From positions 124,001-188,000 of the forward strand of contig DBMP01000015.1 of assembly GCA_002298145.1 (NCBI GenBank): a stretch of DNA of 64,000 bases, given 5' to 3'. Of the stretch, positions 8,212 to 17,075 are shown in pieces. This stretch comes from Spartobacteria bacterium UBA695 (lineage in GTDB: Bacteria; Verrucomicrobiota; Verrucomicrobiia; Chthoniobacterales; Chthoniobacteraceae). Under the pieces are notes generated by a model that was not told the DNA's origin, searched no databases, and was given only the letters and a program-made list of their open reading frames with translations. Made by a program: the position numbers and the translations under genes. Each line of letters opens with the position of its first letter. The first letter of the stretch is position 1.

Positions 8212-11063
8212 AGTGCCCCCCAGCCATGCTTCACAAGCCGTTTTTCCACCGCCAGCGCGGAAGTTCGCTCGTCATCACCCTCGCCTTCCTGGTGATCCTG
8301 ACCATCCTGGTTATCGGCATCAACGAGACCACCCGGATGGATCGCACTTCGTCGAACCTCTACGTGGACCGCACCAGCGCGGCGCTCTTCTCGCAGAATG
8401 CCATCGAATCCGTCATCGCCAAGCTGCAACAAGCCACGGCGGACGTGAACCGCCACTGGATCAGCCAGCCGGGGCAGATCGTCGTCGGCGCGGAACAGGA
8501 CGACGGAAACCTCGCCAACGGGGATTCGCGAAAAATCCTCACCGGCGCCAAAACGCCCGACGCCAGCCCCGGGGCCACCGACGCCCGCATCATCTACCTG
8601 CACTCCGGAGCCCCCACCAAAACGAGCTACCCGGGGCAGGAATTTCTCAACCCGCCCAACCTGAACGTCGCCACGTTCCAGGACCCGGCGTCCCTCTTGA
8701 TTACCGACCGGAAATACAACGGAGCGGAGCCGCAGATGATCGTGCGCTGGAACTACGTTCGCAAAGACGGCACCATCGACACCAGCGAACCACCCGTGCT
8801 AACCAGCCAAACCAACCCGATCATTGGCCGCTACGCCTACTGGGCCGACGACGAAAGCGCCAAAATCAACTACAACCTCGCCTGGAAACGGGACTACTCC
8901 GCCAGCACCGTCTCCGGCACCTTGCCCATCGGCCATCCCTCGCGGGTATCGCTCGCCGCGCTGGACACCTTTTCCTCGGATTCCGCCCTCGTGGACAAAC
9001 TGCACGCCTTCCTCACGGCCGACAATTACGGGACCATCGCCAACCACCTGTTCAACTCCCCGGCAGACGCCCGACAGATCGGCTCGGACGTAGCGGATGC
9101 GCTGAAGGCGAACAAATTCGAAGTCACCCACTACAATCACGATCCCGACACGACGTTCTTCAACGAAGAGCGCATCGTACTGACCACCCACGCCTCCCGC
9201 GCCTCGGGCCGTCCCTTCCTCGACATCCTCGCCAACGACACCGACAGCACCGACCCCGGCTCAACCACCAACCTTGATCAAGCCAAGCTCAACACCGTCC
9301 TCTTCGGCAGCGGCGGCACGGCCTCCGCCCCCGTTTCCCCGGGCCTGGTCTATTATCTGAGCCGCACCGACTGGCCGATGATCTCCGGCACCAGCAGCTT
9401 TCAGTCGAAATACTTTGGCGGCAACAAGAGCCAGCTCGTGCAGCTTGCACTCAATATTATTGACTACGTACGCAGCGCCGAATCGAGCCTGCCCATCGTC
9501 GAGCCGATCCGCGGCCAGGTCAACGCCTCGGGGCAATTCCTCGCGGAATGGCTCGAAGCCAACAGCACTATTCGCGGCCTCGATAACACCTTCAAGGGCC
9601 TGACGCGCGCCCCGATGATCACCAAGATGGGGATGGAAATCTCTACCAGCACCACGCCCCAGATGAAAATGTTCATCGAGGTCTACCTGCCTAAAAATTA
9701 CGGCATCGCCAGCATCGACCTGACCAAAGATCTTCGTTACATTTTCCAGGTCAACAACCAAGCGGGGGACACCCGCCTCGCGGAAGCCGACCAGGTCACC
9801 CCCGTCACCATCACCACGAACAACATCGTGGGGGGCAACGCCACGCTGACCGCCGGGAACCGGGCCACGGTTTCCATGACCCTCTACTTCAACACCGTCG
9901 CCAGCGGAGCGAACAAGGGAGCCACGCTCCGCCCCAATCCCGGCGACAAAGTGAGCCTCCGGGCCGGGCTCTCCCGGTACGCCGCCAATTCGGACAGCAG
10001 CGTGCGGAAATACTCCACCATCGAGGTCGTCCCCATCGGCGATCCGCTTCAGGCCACCGGCGCCAACAAGGCCGCCGGAGCGCTCTGCACAGCCCCAGCC
10101 TACATGGCCGTCGGCTCCGCCGGAGCCCCGGGCACACCACCCACCACCGCTCTTCTGACCGACGATCCCAGGGTCAGCGGCATCGCCAAGGACTGGTCTG
10201 AAAAGAACGCCACGTGGAACTCGGCCAACCCCATCGCCACGCCGCAGAACATCCTGCCCGAGCAGGACACGGACGCCTCGGGCGGCACGATCTCCCAGGC
10301 CAGCCTTTACATGCCCGCGGCGAAAGGCAGCACATCAAACCCGGGCGGCGTGGTCTCCTCCAGCGGCGAACTCGGCTTCGTCCACACCGGCATGCAAGTC
10401 ACCAGCTCCGGCGCGGCGGGGGTACCCTGGCGCACCATCCGGCTGCAACCGAGCGCCGAACCCGCCACCGTCGTTCCTGACTGGGCCTTCATGGATCTCT
10501 TCACCGCGCCGATCACCGTCGGCACCATGGCCAAGCCGGTGTTCGCCCCGCACGAGACCTCCACCGGGGGCCGCGTCAACGTCAACGCCTGGGCCGAACC
10601 CTCCACCTCCGGCAGCATCCCCTTCGGCGGCGCGCGCACCCTGCCCCTTGAGGCCGTGCTGATCGGAGCCCGCTGCAACGCCACCGACTCCACCAAATTG
10701 CTTTCCAGCAGCTCCGCCGCGCAAATCGCCAGCTACATTTACAACAAAACCACAGCCAGCAACGGGAAACTCTTTGGCTACACCAGCGGCTACTTTTCCC
10801 AGGGCGAAATCGTGGAAATCAAAGGCGTGGCCGACCAGGGCGAAGCCAGCGAGGAAACCGTGCGTCAAATCGCCAACATGGTGACGGCGCGCGGCAACGT
10901 CTTCAGCATTTACACCATCGGCCAGGCGTTGAAACAAACCCCGCAGGGGCGGCTCGTCATCACCGCAGAAAACCGGCAGCAAACGATGATCGAACGCTAT
11001 CTCGACTCCTCCGCGAACAAAGTCCGTTTCAAGACCGTCTACTCCCGCCCGCTGACGCCGTAA
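8208..11063 (+). CDS. Large GspK/PilX-like protein, Verru_Chthon cassette protein A type
   Basis: This 951 aa protein is the large member of the cassette. A short basic leader (RQRGSS) precedes a hydrophobic helix LVITLAFLVILTILVIGIN (about residues 20-40), as in GspK/PilX proteins. The rest is a large extracytoplasmic region. A segment around residues 200-230 (GRYAYWADDESAKIN) matches the segment GRIAFWTDDDTGKVN in the broken copy at 21280-24356. Another part with GVPWRTIRLQPSA and WAFMDLFTAP is also conserved in the broken copy. The likely role is capping or organising the pseudopilus, by analogy with GspK. It is the last gene of the cassette and converges with the XylR-like regulator, 31 bases away. 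Confidence 0.82.
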   Translation: MKCPPAMLHKPFFHRQRGSSLVITLAFLVILTILVIGINETTRMDRTSSNLYVDRTSAALFSQNAIESVIAKLQQATADVNRHWISQPGQIVVGAEQDDGNLANGDSRKILTGAKTPDASPGATDARIIYLHSGAPTKTSYPGQEFLNPPNLNVATFQDPASLLITDRKYNGAEPQMIVRWNYVRKDGTIDTSEPPVLTSQTNPIIGRYAYWADDESAKINYNLAWKRDYSASTVSGTLPIGHPSRVSLAALDTFSSDSALVDKLHAFLTADNYGTIANHLFNSPADARQIGSDVADALKANKFEVTHYNHDPDTTFFNEERIVLTTHASRASGRPFLDILANDTDSTDPGSTTNLDQAKLNTVLFGSGGTASAPVSPGLVYYLSRTDWPMISGTSSFQSKYFGGNKSQLVQLALNIIDYVRSAESSLPIVEPIRGQVNASGQFLAEWLEANSTIRGLDNTFKGLTRAPMITKMGMEISTSTTPQMKMFIEVYLPKNYGIASIDLTKDLRYIFQVNNQAGDTRLAEADQVTPVTITTNNIVGGNATLTAGNRATVSMTLYFNTVASGANKGATLRPNPGDKVSLRAGLSRYAANSDSSVRKYSTIEVVPIGDPLQATGANKAAGALCTAPAYMAVGSAGAPGTPPTTALLTDDPRVSGIAKDWSEKNATWNSANPIATPQNILPEQDTDASGGTISQASLYMPAAKGSTSNPGGVVSSSGELGFVHTGMQVTSSGAAGVPWRTIRLQPSAEPATVVPDWAFMDLFTAPITVGTMAKPVFAPHETSTGGRVNVNAWAEPSTSGSIPFGGARTLPLEAVLIGARCNATDSTKLLSSSSAAQIASYIYNKTTASNGKLFGYTSGYFSQGEIVEIKGVADQGEASEETVRQIANMVTARGNVFSIYTIGQALKQTPQGRLVITAENRQQTMIERYLDSSANKVRFKTVYSRPLTP

Positions 11064-11094
11064 CAACCACCATGCCGAGCCCGCCGCTTGCGGA

Positions 11095-12282
11095 TCACGC
11101 CCTGCGGGAGCCCCGCGCCTCGCGCCGGTAACGCAGCGGGGTCGTCCCCAACTCCTTGCGGAACACGAAGGACATATAGGCGGGCGACCCGAACCCGGCG
11201 GCCTCCGCCACCTCGGGCATGGCCAGGTTGGTCTCGGCCAGCAGCCGCTTGGCCCGGTCCAGATGCGAGCGCCGAATGTGTTCAGCGGGCGAGCTTCCGA
11301 GCACCTCTTTAAAGCGGCGCTCCAGCACCCGGCGGGAAACCCCGGCCCGGCTGGCCGTCTCGCGCACCTGGATGGGTTTCTCAGAATTTTCGCGGATAAA
11401 CGTCAGCGCCTGAATGAGCGAGCGGTCGTCGATGGCCAGCGTGTCCGTGGACTGCCGGGTGACCACGTCCGCGGGGGGGATATAAATGGAAAAATCCGGG
11501 TCGCCGCTGCCGCACATCAGCGCGTCGAGTTGGCTGGCCGCCTCATACCCGATCCGCTCGGCCGCGACCCGGACGGCGGAAATGGGCACTTGCGAAACTT
11601 CGCACAAAAAATCATCCGAGCCGCTCATCACCGATACCTCCTCCGGCACGCTCAACCCGGCATGCTGCGCCGCGTAGATCACCTCCCGCCCGCCGCTCCA
11701 GATGAGCACCGCCAGCGGCTTCGGCATCGAGCGCAGCCACTCGCCAAGCTGGTGAATATTAGTGTTCCAATCCACGATGGGAGCACCGTTGTGGGTCTTG
11801 ACGCTGTGGACGGTGCACGAAAACCCGGCCTCCTTGAGCGCCTCCCGGAAAGCGTCCAACTGCTCGGCCACCGGCTCGAATCCAAGCAAACTGACATAAG
11901 CAAAATTTTTGAAACCGCGGGCCACGAAATAATCCGCCGCCATTTTCGCGACCATCCGCACATCGTTCGCCACGCGGGGAAAACGCGCCCCGGGAACCTG
12001 CATCCCGGAGACATTCACCACCGGGATATTGCGCGCCTTGAGGTGGCTGGCCATGCGGCTGGTGCTCACCCGGGCGATCACCCCATCGCCCTGCCATCCG
12101 CCGGGCAGGAGCGGATGCTCTTCCAGCCCGAGCGGTTCGATGAAAAGCTGCCATCGCTCATGGCTCCTGACGTAGCTGACCACCCCCGTGATGACCCGCC
12201 GCCCCCAATCGGTAGCGGTGTCCACCATCACGGCCACACGGCGAAGATCGTCATCGGCAACCGGCTTTGTCTTTTTTGGCAT
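11095..12282 (-). CDS. XylR-like transcriptional regulator (sugar-binding domain plus AraC HTH)
   Basis: The product (395 aa) starts MPKKTK and has a LacI/periplasmic-binding-type sensor domain (about 12-280), then a C-terminal AraC-type double helix-turn-helix (about 290-390). The AraC part shows ETASRAGVSRRVLERRF and VAEAAGFGSPAYMSFVFRKE. This build matches E. coli XylR and its many relatives in Verrucomicrobia and Planctomycetes. The longer frame to 12411 would run through site D and overlap the divergent gene, so I chose ATG 12282. Site D lies 34 bases upstream, which suggests autoregulation, and sites A-C sit before other genes of the region. AraC-type proteins bind direct half-sites 21 bp apart, as seen at all four. 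The inducer is unknown; the divergent GH50-like gene suggests an agar- or galactan-derived sugar. Confidence 0.87.
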   Translation of the reverse strand: MPKKTKPVADDDLRRVAVMVDTATDWGRRVITGVVSYVRSHERWQLFIEPLGLEEHPLLPGGWQGDGVIARVSTSRMASHLKARNIPVVNVSGMQVPGARFPRVANDVRMVAKMAADYFVARGFKNFAYVSLLGFEPVAEQLDAFREALKEAGFSCTVHSVKTHNGAPIVDWNTNIHQLGEWLRSMPKPLAVLIWSGGREVIYAAQHAGLSVPEEVSVMSGSDDFLCEVSQVPISAVRVAAERIGYEAASQLDALMCGSGDPDFSIYIPPADVVTRQSTDTLAIDDRSLIQALTFIRENSEKPIQVRETASRAGVSRRVLERRFKEVLGSSPAEHIRRSHLDRAKRLLAETNLAMPEVAEAAGFGSPAYMSFVFRKELGTTPLRYRREARGSRRA

Positions 12283-12316
12283 GGCGATGCAGCTTTTATA
12301 CGCCCCAAAAAGCCCT

Positions 12317-12353
12317 GTCGCAATATCAATAAAATGTGACGCAACTGCGCCTC
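12317..12353. promoter_or_regulatory. AraC/XylR-type operator-like site D
   Basis: Half-sites CGCAA at 12319-12323 and 12340-12344 are exactly 21 bp apart in direct orientation, with an A/T-rich centre ATCAATAAAA. It is less similar overall to sites A-C but keeps the half-site spacing. It lies between the divergent regulator gene (start 12282) and the GH50-like gene (start 12444) and could control both. Confidence 0.55.
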
Positions 12354-12443
12354 CATCGAACAGCGAAAACCTGCTAAAGTAGTCCCCATCAACACCGCGC
12401 CCCAATGCCACCCATCCCCACCCCCGCCCGTTCCCAATCCGCG

Positions 12444-14534
12444 ATGAAACCCACCCCGCTCCACACCGCCTCCGTTTTTGCCGCCGCCCTGCTGCTGGCG
12501 TCTTCGATCCTCATCCGCGCCGAAGAACCGCCCACCAAGCCATTCATCCAGGAAGCCGGAGGCTGGCGTTCGCTCGAACAAGCGGGCCACCTCAGCGCAC
12601 ACAATGCCCAAATCCGTTTCGACGCCGGGCGGCCCGTCCTGGAAGCCACGGCCAACACCACGGCGCAACTCGAACTAACTTCCCCCGAAGGTTTTTTCGA
12701 CGCGGGAGGATTCACACGCCTCGTGGCAGAGCTGAAAAACGAAGGCGCCACCGAAGTGAAATACGAGCTACGCCTCGACAATGAAGGCGCCACCGACACC
12801 GCCAAAACCGCTTACTACTTCGGGTGGATCACCCCCGGCCAAACCAAAAAAGCCATCGCCCTTTTTCCCTATAAAAAAGAGGACCTCAATTCATATCCAG
12901 ACCTGAAAGTCTTTTTGCCAATGAAGGGGCTCCCGGGCGGCATGCTTTTCGAAGAGCACAACATCAACCCCGGGAAAATCCAGAAAATCAAACTCACCAT
13001 CTTCCCCGCCGGGCAAACCGTCAAAATCGCCCTCGGCCCCGTCTACGCCTCCCATCCGCCGGTTCCCGCCCTGCTGACCGGAAACAAATTCTTCCCGTTC
13101 ATCGACGCCTACGGGCAAAGCATCCACGAGACCTGGCCAGGCAAAGTCACCTCCGATGAAGACTTGAAAGCCGCCACCCGGGAAGAAGAGCAAGACTTGG
13201 CCCAAAACCCGGGCCCCGACAACCGCTCCAAATACGGAGGTTGGACCAAAGGGCCCAAGCTCGCAGCAGCGGGCTATTTCCGGGCCGAAAAATATGACGG
13301 CAAATGGTGGTTGGTCGATCCCGAGGGCTATCTCTTCTGGTCCAGCGGCCCCACATGCGTCGGCTTCGGCGGCGCGGACACCACACTCAAAAACCGCGAA
13401 TATTTCTTCACCGGCCTCCCAGAAGCCGACTCACCCCTGGCTCGCTATTACGCCAAAGACGGCACCGTCTTCATGTATACCCAGGCCAATCTGTACCGCA
13501 AATATGGGAGCGATTGGGAAACCCCGTTTGCCGAAACCACCCAGCGCCGCCTGCAAAGCTGGGGCATGAACACGCTGGCCAACTGGTCCAACCCGCGCAT
13601 GACCGCCATGCGGCGGCATCCCTACGTCATGGCCGTCGACTTCAAATGCGACACCGTCACCTGGCGGCATTTTCCCGATGTTTTCAGCCCCACTTTCCGC
13701 AAGAACCTCCGCGCGGCCTTCCAAACCCGGGCCGAGAGCTTCAACGACCCGTGGTGCATCGGCTATTTCGTCCAGAACGAATTGAAATTCAGCGGCCCGC
13801 AGAAATTCATGGAAGACGTCTGCATGGACCCCGCCGCCAGCCCCTGCAAAGTGGAATGGGTCAAGGACCTGGAGCGCAGCCTGCACGGCATTTCAAAATT
13901 CAACAACCTGGCGGGAACCCACTTCACAAGCTGGAATGCGCTCCTGGCCAACACCTCCGCGATCAAGCTGGACCAGCTTTCCAATGAAGCCGAAGCCTTC
14001 TACAAAAAGATGTGCACCACCTATTTTAGCATCTGCAAGGAAGAGCAGAAGCGCGTGGCCCCTCACCAGCTTTACCTCGGCTGCCGCTTCCTCCAGAACG
14101 TCTCCGCCGTGCCCGTCACCATCGCCGCACAGTTCTGCGACGTGGTCAGCTATAATATATATGAATACTGCGTAACCGCTCGAACCGTCGAGAAGATCGA
14201 CAAACCTTTCATCATCGGCGAATTCCACTTCGGCGCTTTAGACCGGGGCATGTTCGGCCCCGGCTGCCGCTGGGCCGGGGATCAGCAGGACCGCGCCGGG
14301 CTTTACCGCGACTACGTCACCGGCGCCCTGCAAAATCCCTATTGCGTCGGGGCCCACTGGTTCCAATACAACTCCCAAGCCTTCACCGGCCGGGACCCGG
14401 ACGGTGAAAACTACCAGGTAGGGCTCCTGGACATCACCGGCAACCCCTACCCCGAACTGCGCGAGGCCATTCGCAAAACGTCCTACGGCATGTATGAGAC
14501 CCGGATGGGCGCCCCCGCAAATGCCTCCAACTAA
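12444..14534 (+). CDS. GH50-like beta-agarase family glycoside hydrolase
   Basis: The product (696 aa) has a signal peptide (MKPTPLH... to about residue 28), an N-terminal beta-rich domain (about 40-230) and a TIM-barrel-like catalytic domain (about 250-690). The motif YFVQNELKF (Glu446) fits the acid/base and GEFHFGALDRGMF (Glu593) fits the nucleophile of GH50 agarases, and the two-domain layout and length fit that family. The enzyme is expected to be exported and to cut beta-linkages in agar-like galactans; activity on another galactan or on a related beta-glycan is possible. ATG 12444 is preferred over 12405 because it gives a clean signal peptide. It diverges from the XylR-like regulator, with site D between them. 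Confidence 0.8.
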   Translation: MKPTPLHTASVFAAALLLASSILIRAEEPPTKPFIQEAGGWRSLEQAGHLSAHNAQIRFDAGRPVLEATANTTAQLELTSPEGFFDAGGFTRLVAELKNEGATEVKYELRLDNEGATDTAKTAYYFGWITPGQTKKAIALFPYKKEDLNSYPDLKVFLPMKGLPGGMLFEEHNINPGKIQKIKLTIFPAGQTVKIALGPVYASHPPVPALLTGNKFFPFIDAYGQSIHETWPGKVTSDEDLKAATREEEQDLAQNPGPDNRSKYGGWTKGPKLAAAGYFRAEKYDGKWWLVDPEGYLFWSSGPTCVGFGGADTTLKNREYFFTGLPEADSPLARYYAKDGTVFMYTQANLYRKYGSDWETPFAETTQRRLQSWGMNTLANWSNPRMTAMRRHPYVMAVDFKCDTVTWRHFPDVFSPTFRKNLRAAFQTRAESFNDPWCIGYFVQNELKFSGPQKFMEDVCMDPAASPCKVEWVKDLERSLHGISKFNNLAGTHFTSWNALLANTSAIKLDQLSNEAEAFYKKMCTTYFSICKEEQKRVAPHQLYLGCRFLQNVSAVPVTIAAQFCDVVSYNIYEYCVTARTVEKIDKPFIIGEFHFGALDRGMFGPGCRWAGDQQDRAGLYRDYVTGALQNPYCVGAHWFQYNSQAFTGRDPDGENYQVGLLDITGNPYPELREAIRKTSYGMYETRMGAPANASN

Positions 14535-14560
14535 GACCCGGCCCACCGCCTCTCTCCACG

Positions 14561-14602
14561 GCTACGGCGTGTAAACCGAGGTATCCGTTTCGCCGCCGTA
14601 GC
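14561..14602. terminator. Inverted repeat between convergent genes
   Basis: Arms GCTACGGCG (14561-14569) and CGCCGTAGC (14594-14602) pair perfectly; inside the loop AAAC and GTTT can pair as well. There is no T-run, so its action as a terminator is uncertain. It lies 27 bases after the GH50-like gene and faces the 3' end of the GH63-like gene. Confidence 0.4.
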
Positions 14603-14661
14603 TCTCCACTGACGTGCGGCCCTATCGGAAATCGCCCTTCGGTTTGATCATCCTGGGAAGG

Positions 14662-16350
14662 TTAGCTGCGAAGTTTTAAAAAATGGGCTACGCACGTTGC
14701 AGTCCATGCAAAATGGGTATCGCGAACCCCGATACCGTTGTCACCACGGTAGTTTTCGAAATTGCCCGCTTCTTCAACGTGCTTCAGGTATCCATTGATG
14801 ATCAGGTCGGCCTCTTTTTCAAATCCGTTGACGCGAAGCGCCTCGACGAAAATGAAAACGGTCACCGGCCAGACCGCGCCACGCCAATAGCCGTCGGCGG
14901 AGAATTTTTCGCTATCGAGCGGTTCGCTGCGCAGACCAAAAGGAGTCCAGTAACGGGAGGCGTCCAGCAGGCCGTCCAGACACCATTGCCTAGCCTTCTC
15001 GGGCAGGCGATGGCCCAGCAACAGCGGAATCTTCAGCTGCAAGCTCTTCGATACGACCGGTTTGTCACTTCCTACCAACCGCGCGACAAACGCGTTTCCA
15101 TTCCAGAACCGCTCCAGCATTTTTTCCAACAGCGCCTTGGCCTTGCGGCTCCAGGCTTCAGCTTCTTCGGCTTTCCCTAATTTCGCAGCAGTTCGTGCGA
15201 GCCACTCTTGTTGAAGCACAAGCCACGTTGCAAGATCCGGCGTTTTGAGCGGAACCCCTTCGTCAAAAAGCGTGGAATTATCCCAGCCGCTATCAATTCC
15301 GTGAAAATAAAATGGCAGACCATCCTGCGGATCGCTGCGCTCGTTGAGCCAGAACTTCGTGAGGCGCGATACGCCCTGGTAGGCTTCTTCCCGCTGAGCG
15401 TCGGTTATCCATGAATATTGGGATTCCAGCAGGCCAATCATCCACCCATGTACCGGAGGCTTTGTATAGCGCCAGATAAATTGATTGGCAGCCATCACGT
15501 CCGGCAGGCCGCCGGTAGCGTCCTGATGGTCGAACATGGCCATTAAATTGTCCCAGGAGAGCACCGAGTCTATTGCCGCCGTTCCCAGCATGTGCCAGCA
15601 ATGATCCCACGACCACAAGCCGACCAGCGATCCCTTGGAAACCAGGACGACATCTCGCTTGAAATTGCCCTCCGCAAAGACGCTCAGGTTCCAGATTGTC
15701 TGAAGTTCGCGGTCTCTTAGCGCCGCCAAGTTTCCCGGAATTTTTGGGAAACGAGCTGACCATTCTTCAAAATCCGCCCGGCTCGTCGCCGCGCAGTCCA
15801 CAAGTGCGCCCTTGGCTTGGGGAATCGTGCCGCCGCATCTCGTGCGGTGGATAAGTACCTCGGCAGGCCCTTGTTCGCCATCCAGCCGAAGCGTCCAGCG
15901 CTCCCCTTTTTTCTGCACCTCGACGGTGCCTTCCACGGCGCGGATCAAGAGCCAACTGCAAGTATTGGCGCGAATCCGCCACTCCCGGTCTCCGGTCTGA
16001 ATCGGCGCTCCGTTGCGCTGTTCAAAGAAAAGCACGGAATCCTGAACCCGTGCCCGCAGCGTAGCCGCATCCTGAAAGGCAAACTCCGCGCAACCTCCGT
16101 TTTGCGGCTCCAGTCGAAGGAGGTCGAACCGGAGATACTCGTTCCATGGAACGGACTTTCCACTCCGTTCCATGGTAATATCAAATACCTCGGAATCGTC
16201 AAATAGCAGCCCGGCCAGAACACGCAAGCTCAGCGGCGCGGTGGCCAGACCTCCGCCAGCTTTTCCGGGATTCTTGCGGTAAAGACAAAGCCAGGCCCCC
16301 CGACGGCTGAAGGGGATGCGGTGGAGTTGAATCGAATTTGGAAACGACAT
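14662..16350 (-). CDS. GH63-like (alpha/alpha)6-barrel glycoside hydrolase
   Basis: The product (562 aa) has an N-terminal beta-sandwich-like part (about 1-200) and a helical (alpha/alpha)6 barrel (about 210-562). Motifs in the barrel are LWSWDHCWHM, the block HGIDSGWDNSTLFD and YWRGAVWP, as in GH63 alpha-glucosidase/mannosylglycerate hydrolase and trehalase-like enzymes. The Asp of SGWDNS fits the acid catalyst and the ENYRGDNG segment near the C-terminus fits the second catalytic region. No signal peptide is seen, so it is probably cytoplasmic and acts on imported oligosaccharides or glycosides. It is the last of three genes read together on the minus strand; the gene before it ends 6 bases upstream. 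Confidence 0.75.
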   Translation of the reverse strand: MSFPNSIQLHRIPFSRRGAWLCLYRKNPGKAGGGLATAPLSLRVLAGLLFDDSEVFDITMERSGKSVPWNEYLRFDLLRLEPQNGGCAEFAFQDAATLRARVQDSVLFFEQRNGAPIQTGDREWRIRANTCSWLLIRAVEGTVEVQKKGERWTLRLDGEQGPAEVLIHRTRCGGTIPQAKGALVDCAATSRADFEEWSARFPKIPGNLAALRDRELQTIWNLSVFAEGNFKRDVVLVSKGSLVGLWSWDHCWHMLGTAAIDSVLSWDNLMAMFDHQDATGGLPDVMAANQFIWRYTKPPVHGWMIGLLESQYSWITDAQREEAYQGVSRLTKFWLNERSDPQDGLPFYFHGIDSGWDNSTLFDEGVPLKTPDLATWLVLQQEWLARTAAKLGKAEEAEAWSRKAKALLEKMLERFWNGNAFVARLVGSDKPVVSKSLQLKIPLLLGHRLPEKARQWCLDGLLDASRYWTPFGLRSEPLDSEKFSADGYWRGAVWPVTVFIFVEALRVNGFEKEADLIINGYLKHVEEAGNFENYRGDNGIGVRDTHFAWTATCVAHFLKLRS

Positions 16351-16356
16351 GGAATG

Positions 16357-17073
16357 TTACTTGGAAGTTTTAGCCAGCGTAATGCTGAAGCCGTTGATTA
16401 TAGGTTTGGATTTTTGCTCCACTTGGTCATTGGTATTAAGGTTGCTTGGCCCAATAACAAGCCTGCCCGAAGCATCGGCGCTCAAGGTAAATTCCACCAT
16501 CATTTTGGTAGGAGCGTCGGGTGTCAACCGAGTGGAAGCCCCGGCGGGACATTCCACTTTTCCGATGACCTCGGATGCGCCTGTCGCCGCCCCCGTCAGC
16601 GCATGGAAACTGCGGTAAAAGACGGTATTCGGAAATCCCCAGGTCCTGGGAAACGACCAAGCCTGGATTTTATAGGCCGCGAGGGGCGTAAGGCCATCTA
16701 GTTGAAAGCGAATGTCATTGCGGCCGGTAAAGACCATGGAACGGTACAACGGCGCATAGGGACCGTCGTCGCCCGGCGCAACCCCGTTATCGCGGCTGTC
16801 GCAGCCTCCTGCCACCGGTCGGCCGCCCTCGGTGTTGGCGGTATAACTCAACGTTACCGTGCCCGAACACGAATGTCTGTCGAGGTCTGGAAAAACATAG
16901 GTATTGTTCCCCATCGGGCCCTTACCGCCGCCGTTGGCGAGCACGACTTTATGGAAACTCTTTTGCTCCGGGCTGTTCGCTGCGCCAAACTGCACCTGCA
17001 AGAATTGGGCCTGCACCGATGCAATCATGCCTGCTCCGATCATCAGCGAAGTTAAAAGGATTTTTGTGATCAT
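16357..17073 (-). CDS. Exported protein of unknown function
   Basis: The product (238 aa) has a clear signal peptide (MITKILLTSLMIGAGMIASV, then QAQ). The mature part is rich in Gly, Thr and short beta-like segments, with a Cys pair near the middle (HSCSG and GGCDS) that could form a disulfide. The pattern suggests an all-beta, perhaps galactose-binding or malectin-like, fold, but I do not recognise a family. It starts 2 bases after the stop of the gene at 17076 and ends 6 bases before the GH63-like gene, so it is probably in their operon and may bind or present the same glycan. Confidence 0.7.
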   Translation of the reverse strand: MITKILLTSLMIGAGMIASVQAQFLQVQFGAANSPEQKSFHKVVLANGGGKGPMGNNTYVFPDLDRHSCSGTVTLSYTANTEGGRPVAGGCDSRDNGVAPGDDGPYAPLYRSMVFTGRNDIRFQLDGLTPLAAYKIQAWSFPRTWGFPNTVFYRSFHALTGAATGASEVIGKVECPAGASTRLTPDAPTKMMVEFTLSADASGRLVIGPSNLNTNDQVEQKSKPIINGFSITLAKTSK

Positions 17074-17075
17074 AG

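Noticed and set aside
12285..12411. A longer N-terminus for the XylR-like regulator
   Set aside because: The extra residues do not resemble the family and would run through operator-like site D and into the divergent gene's leader.
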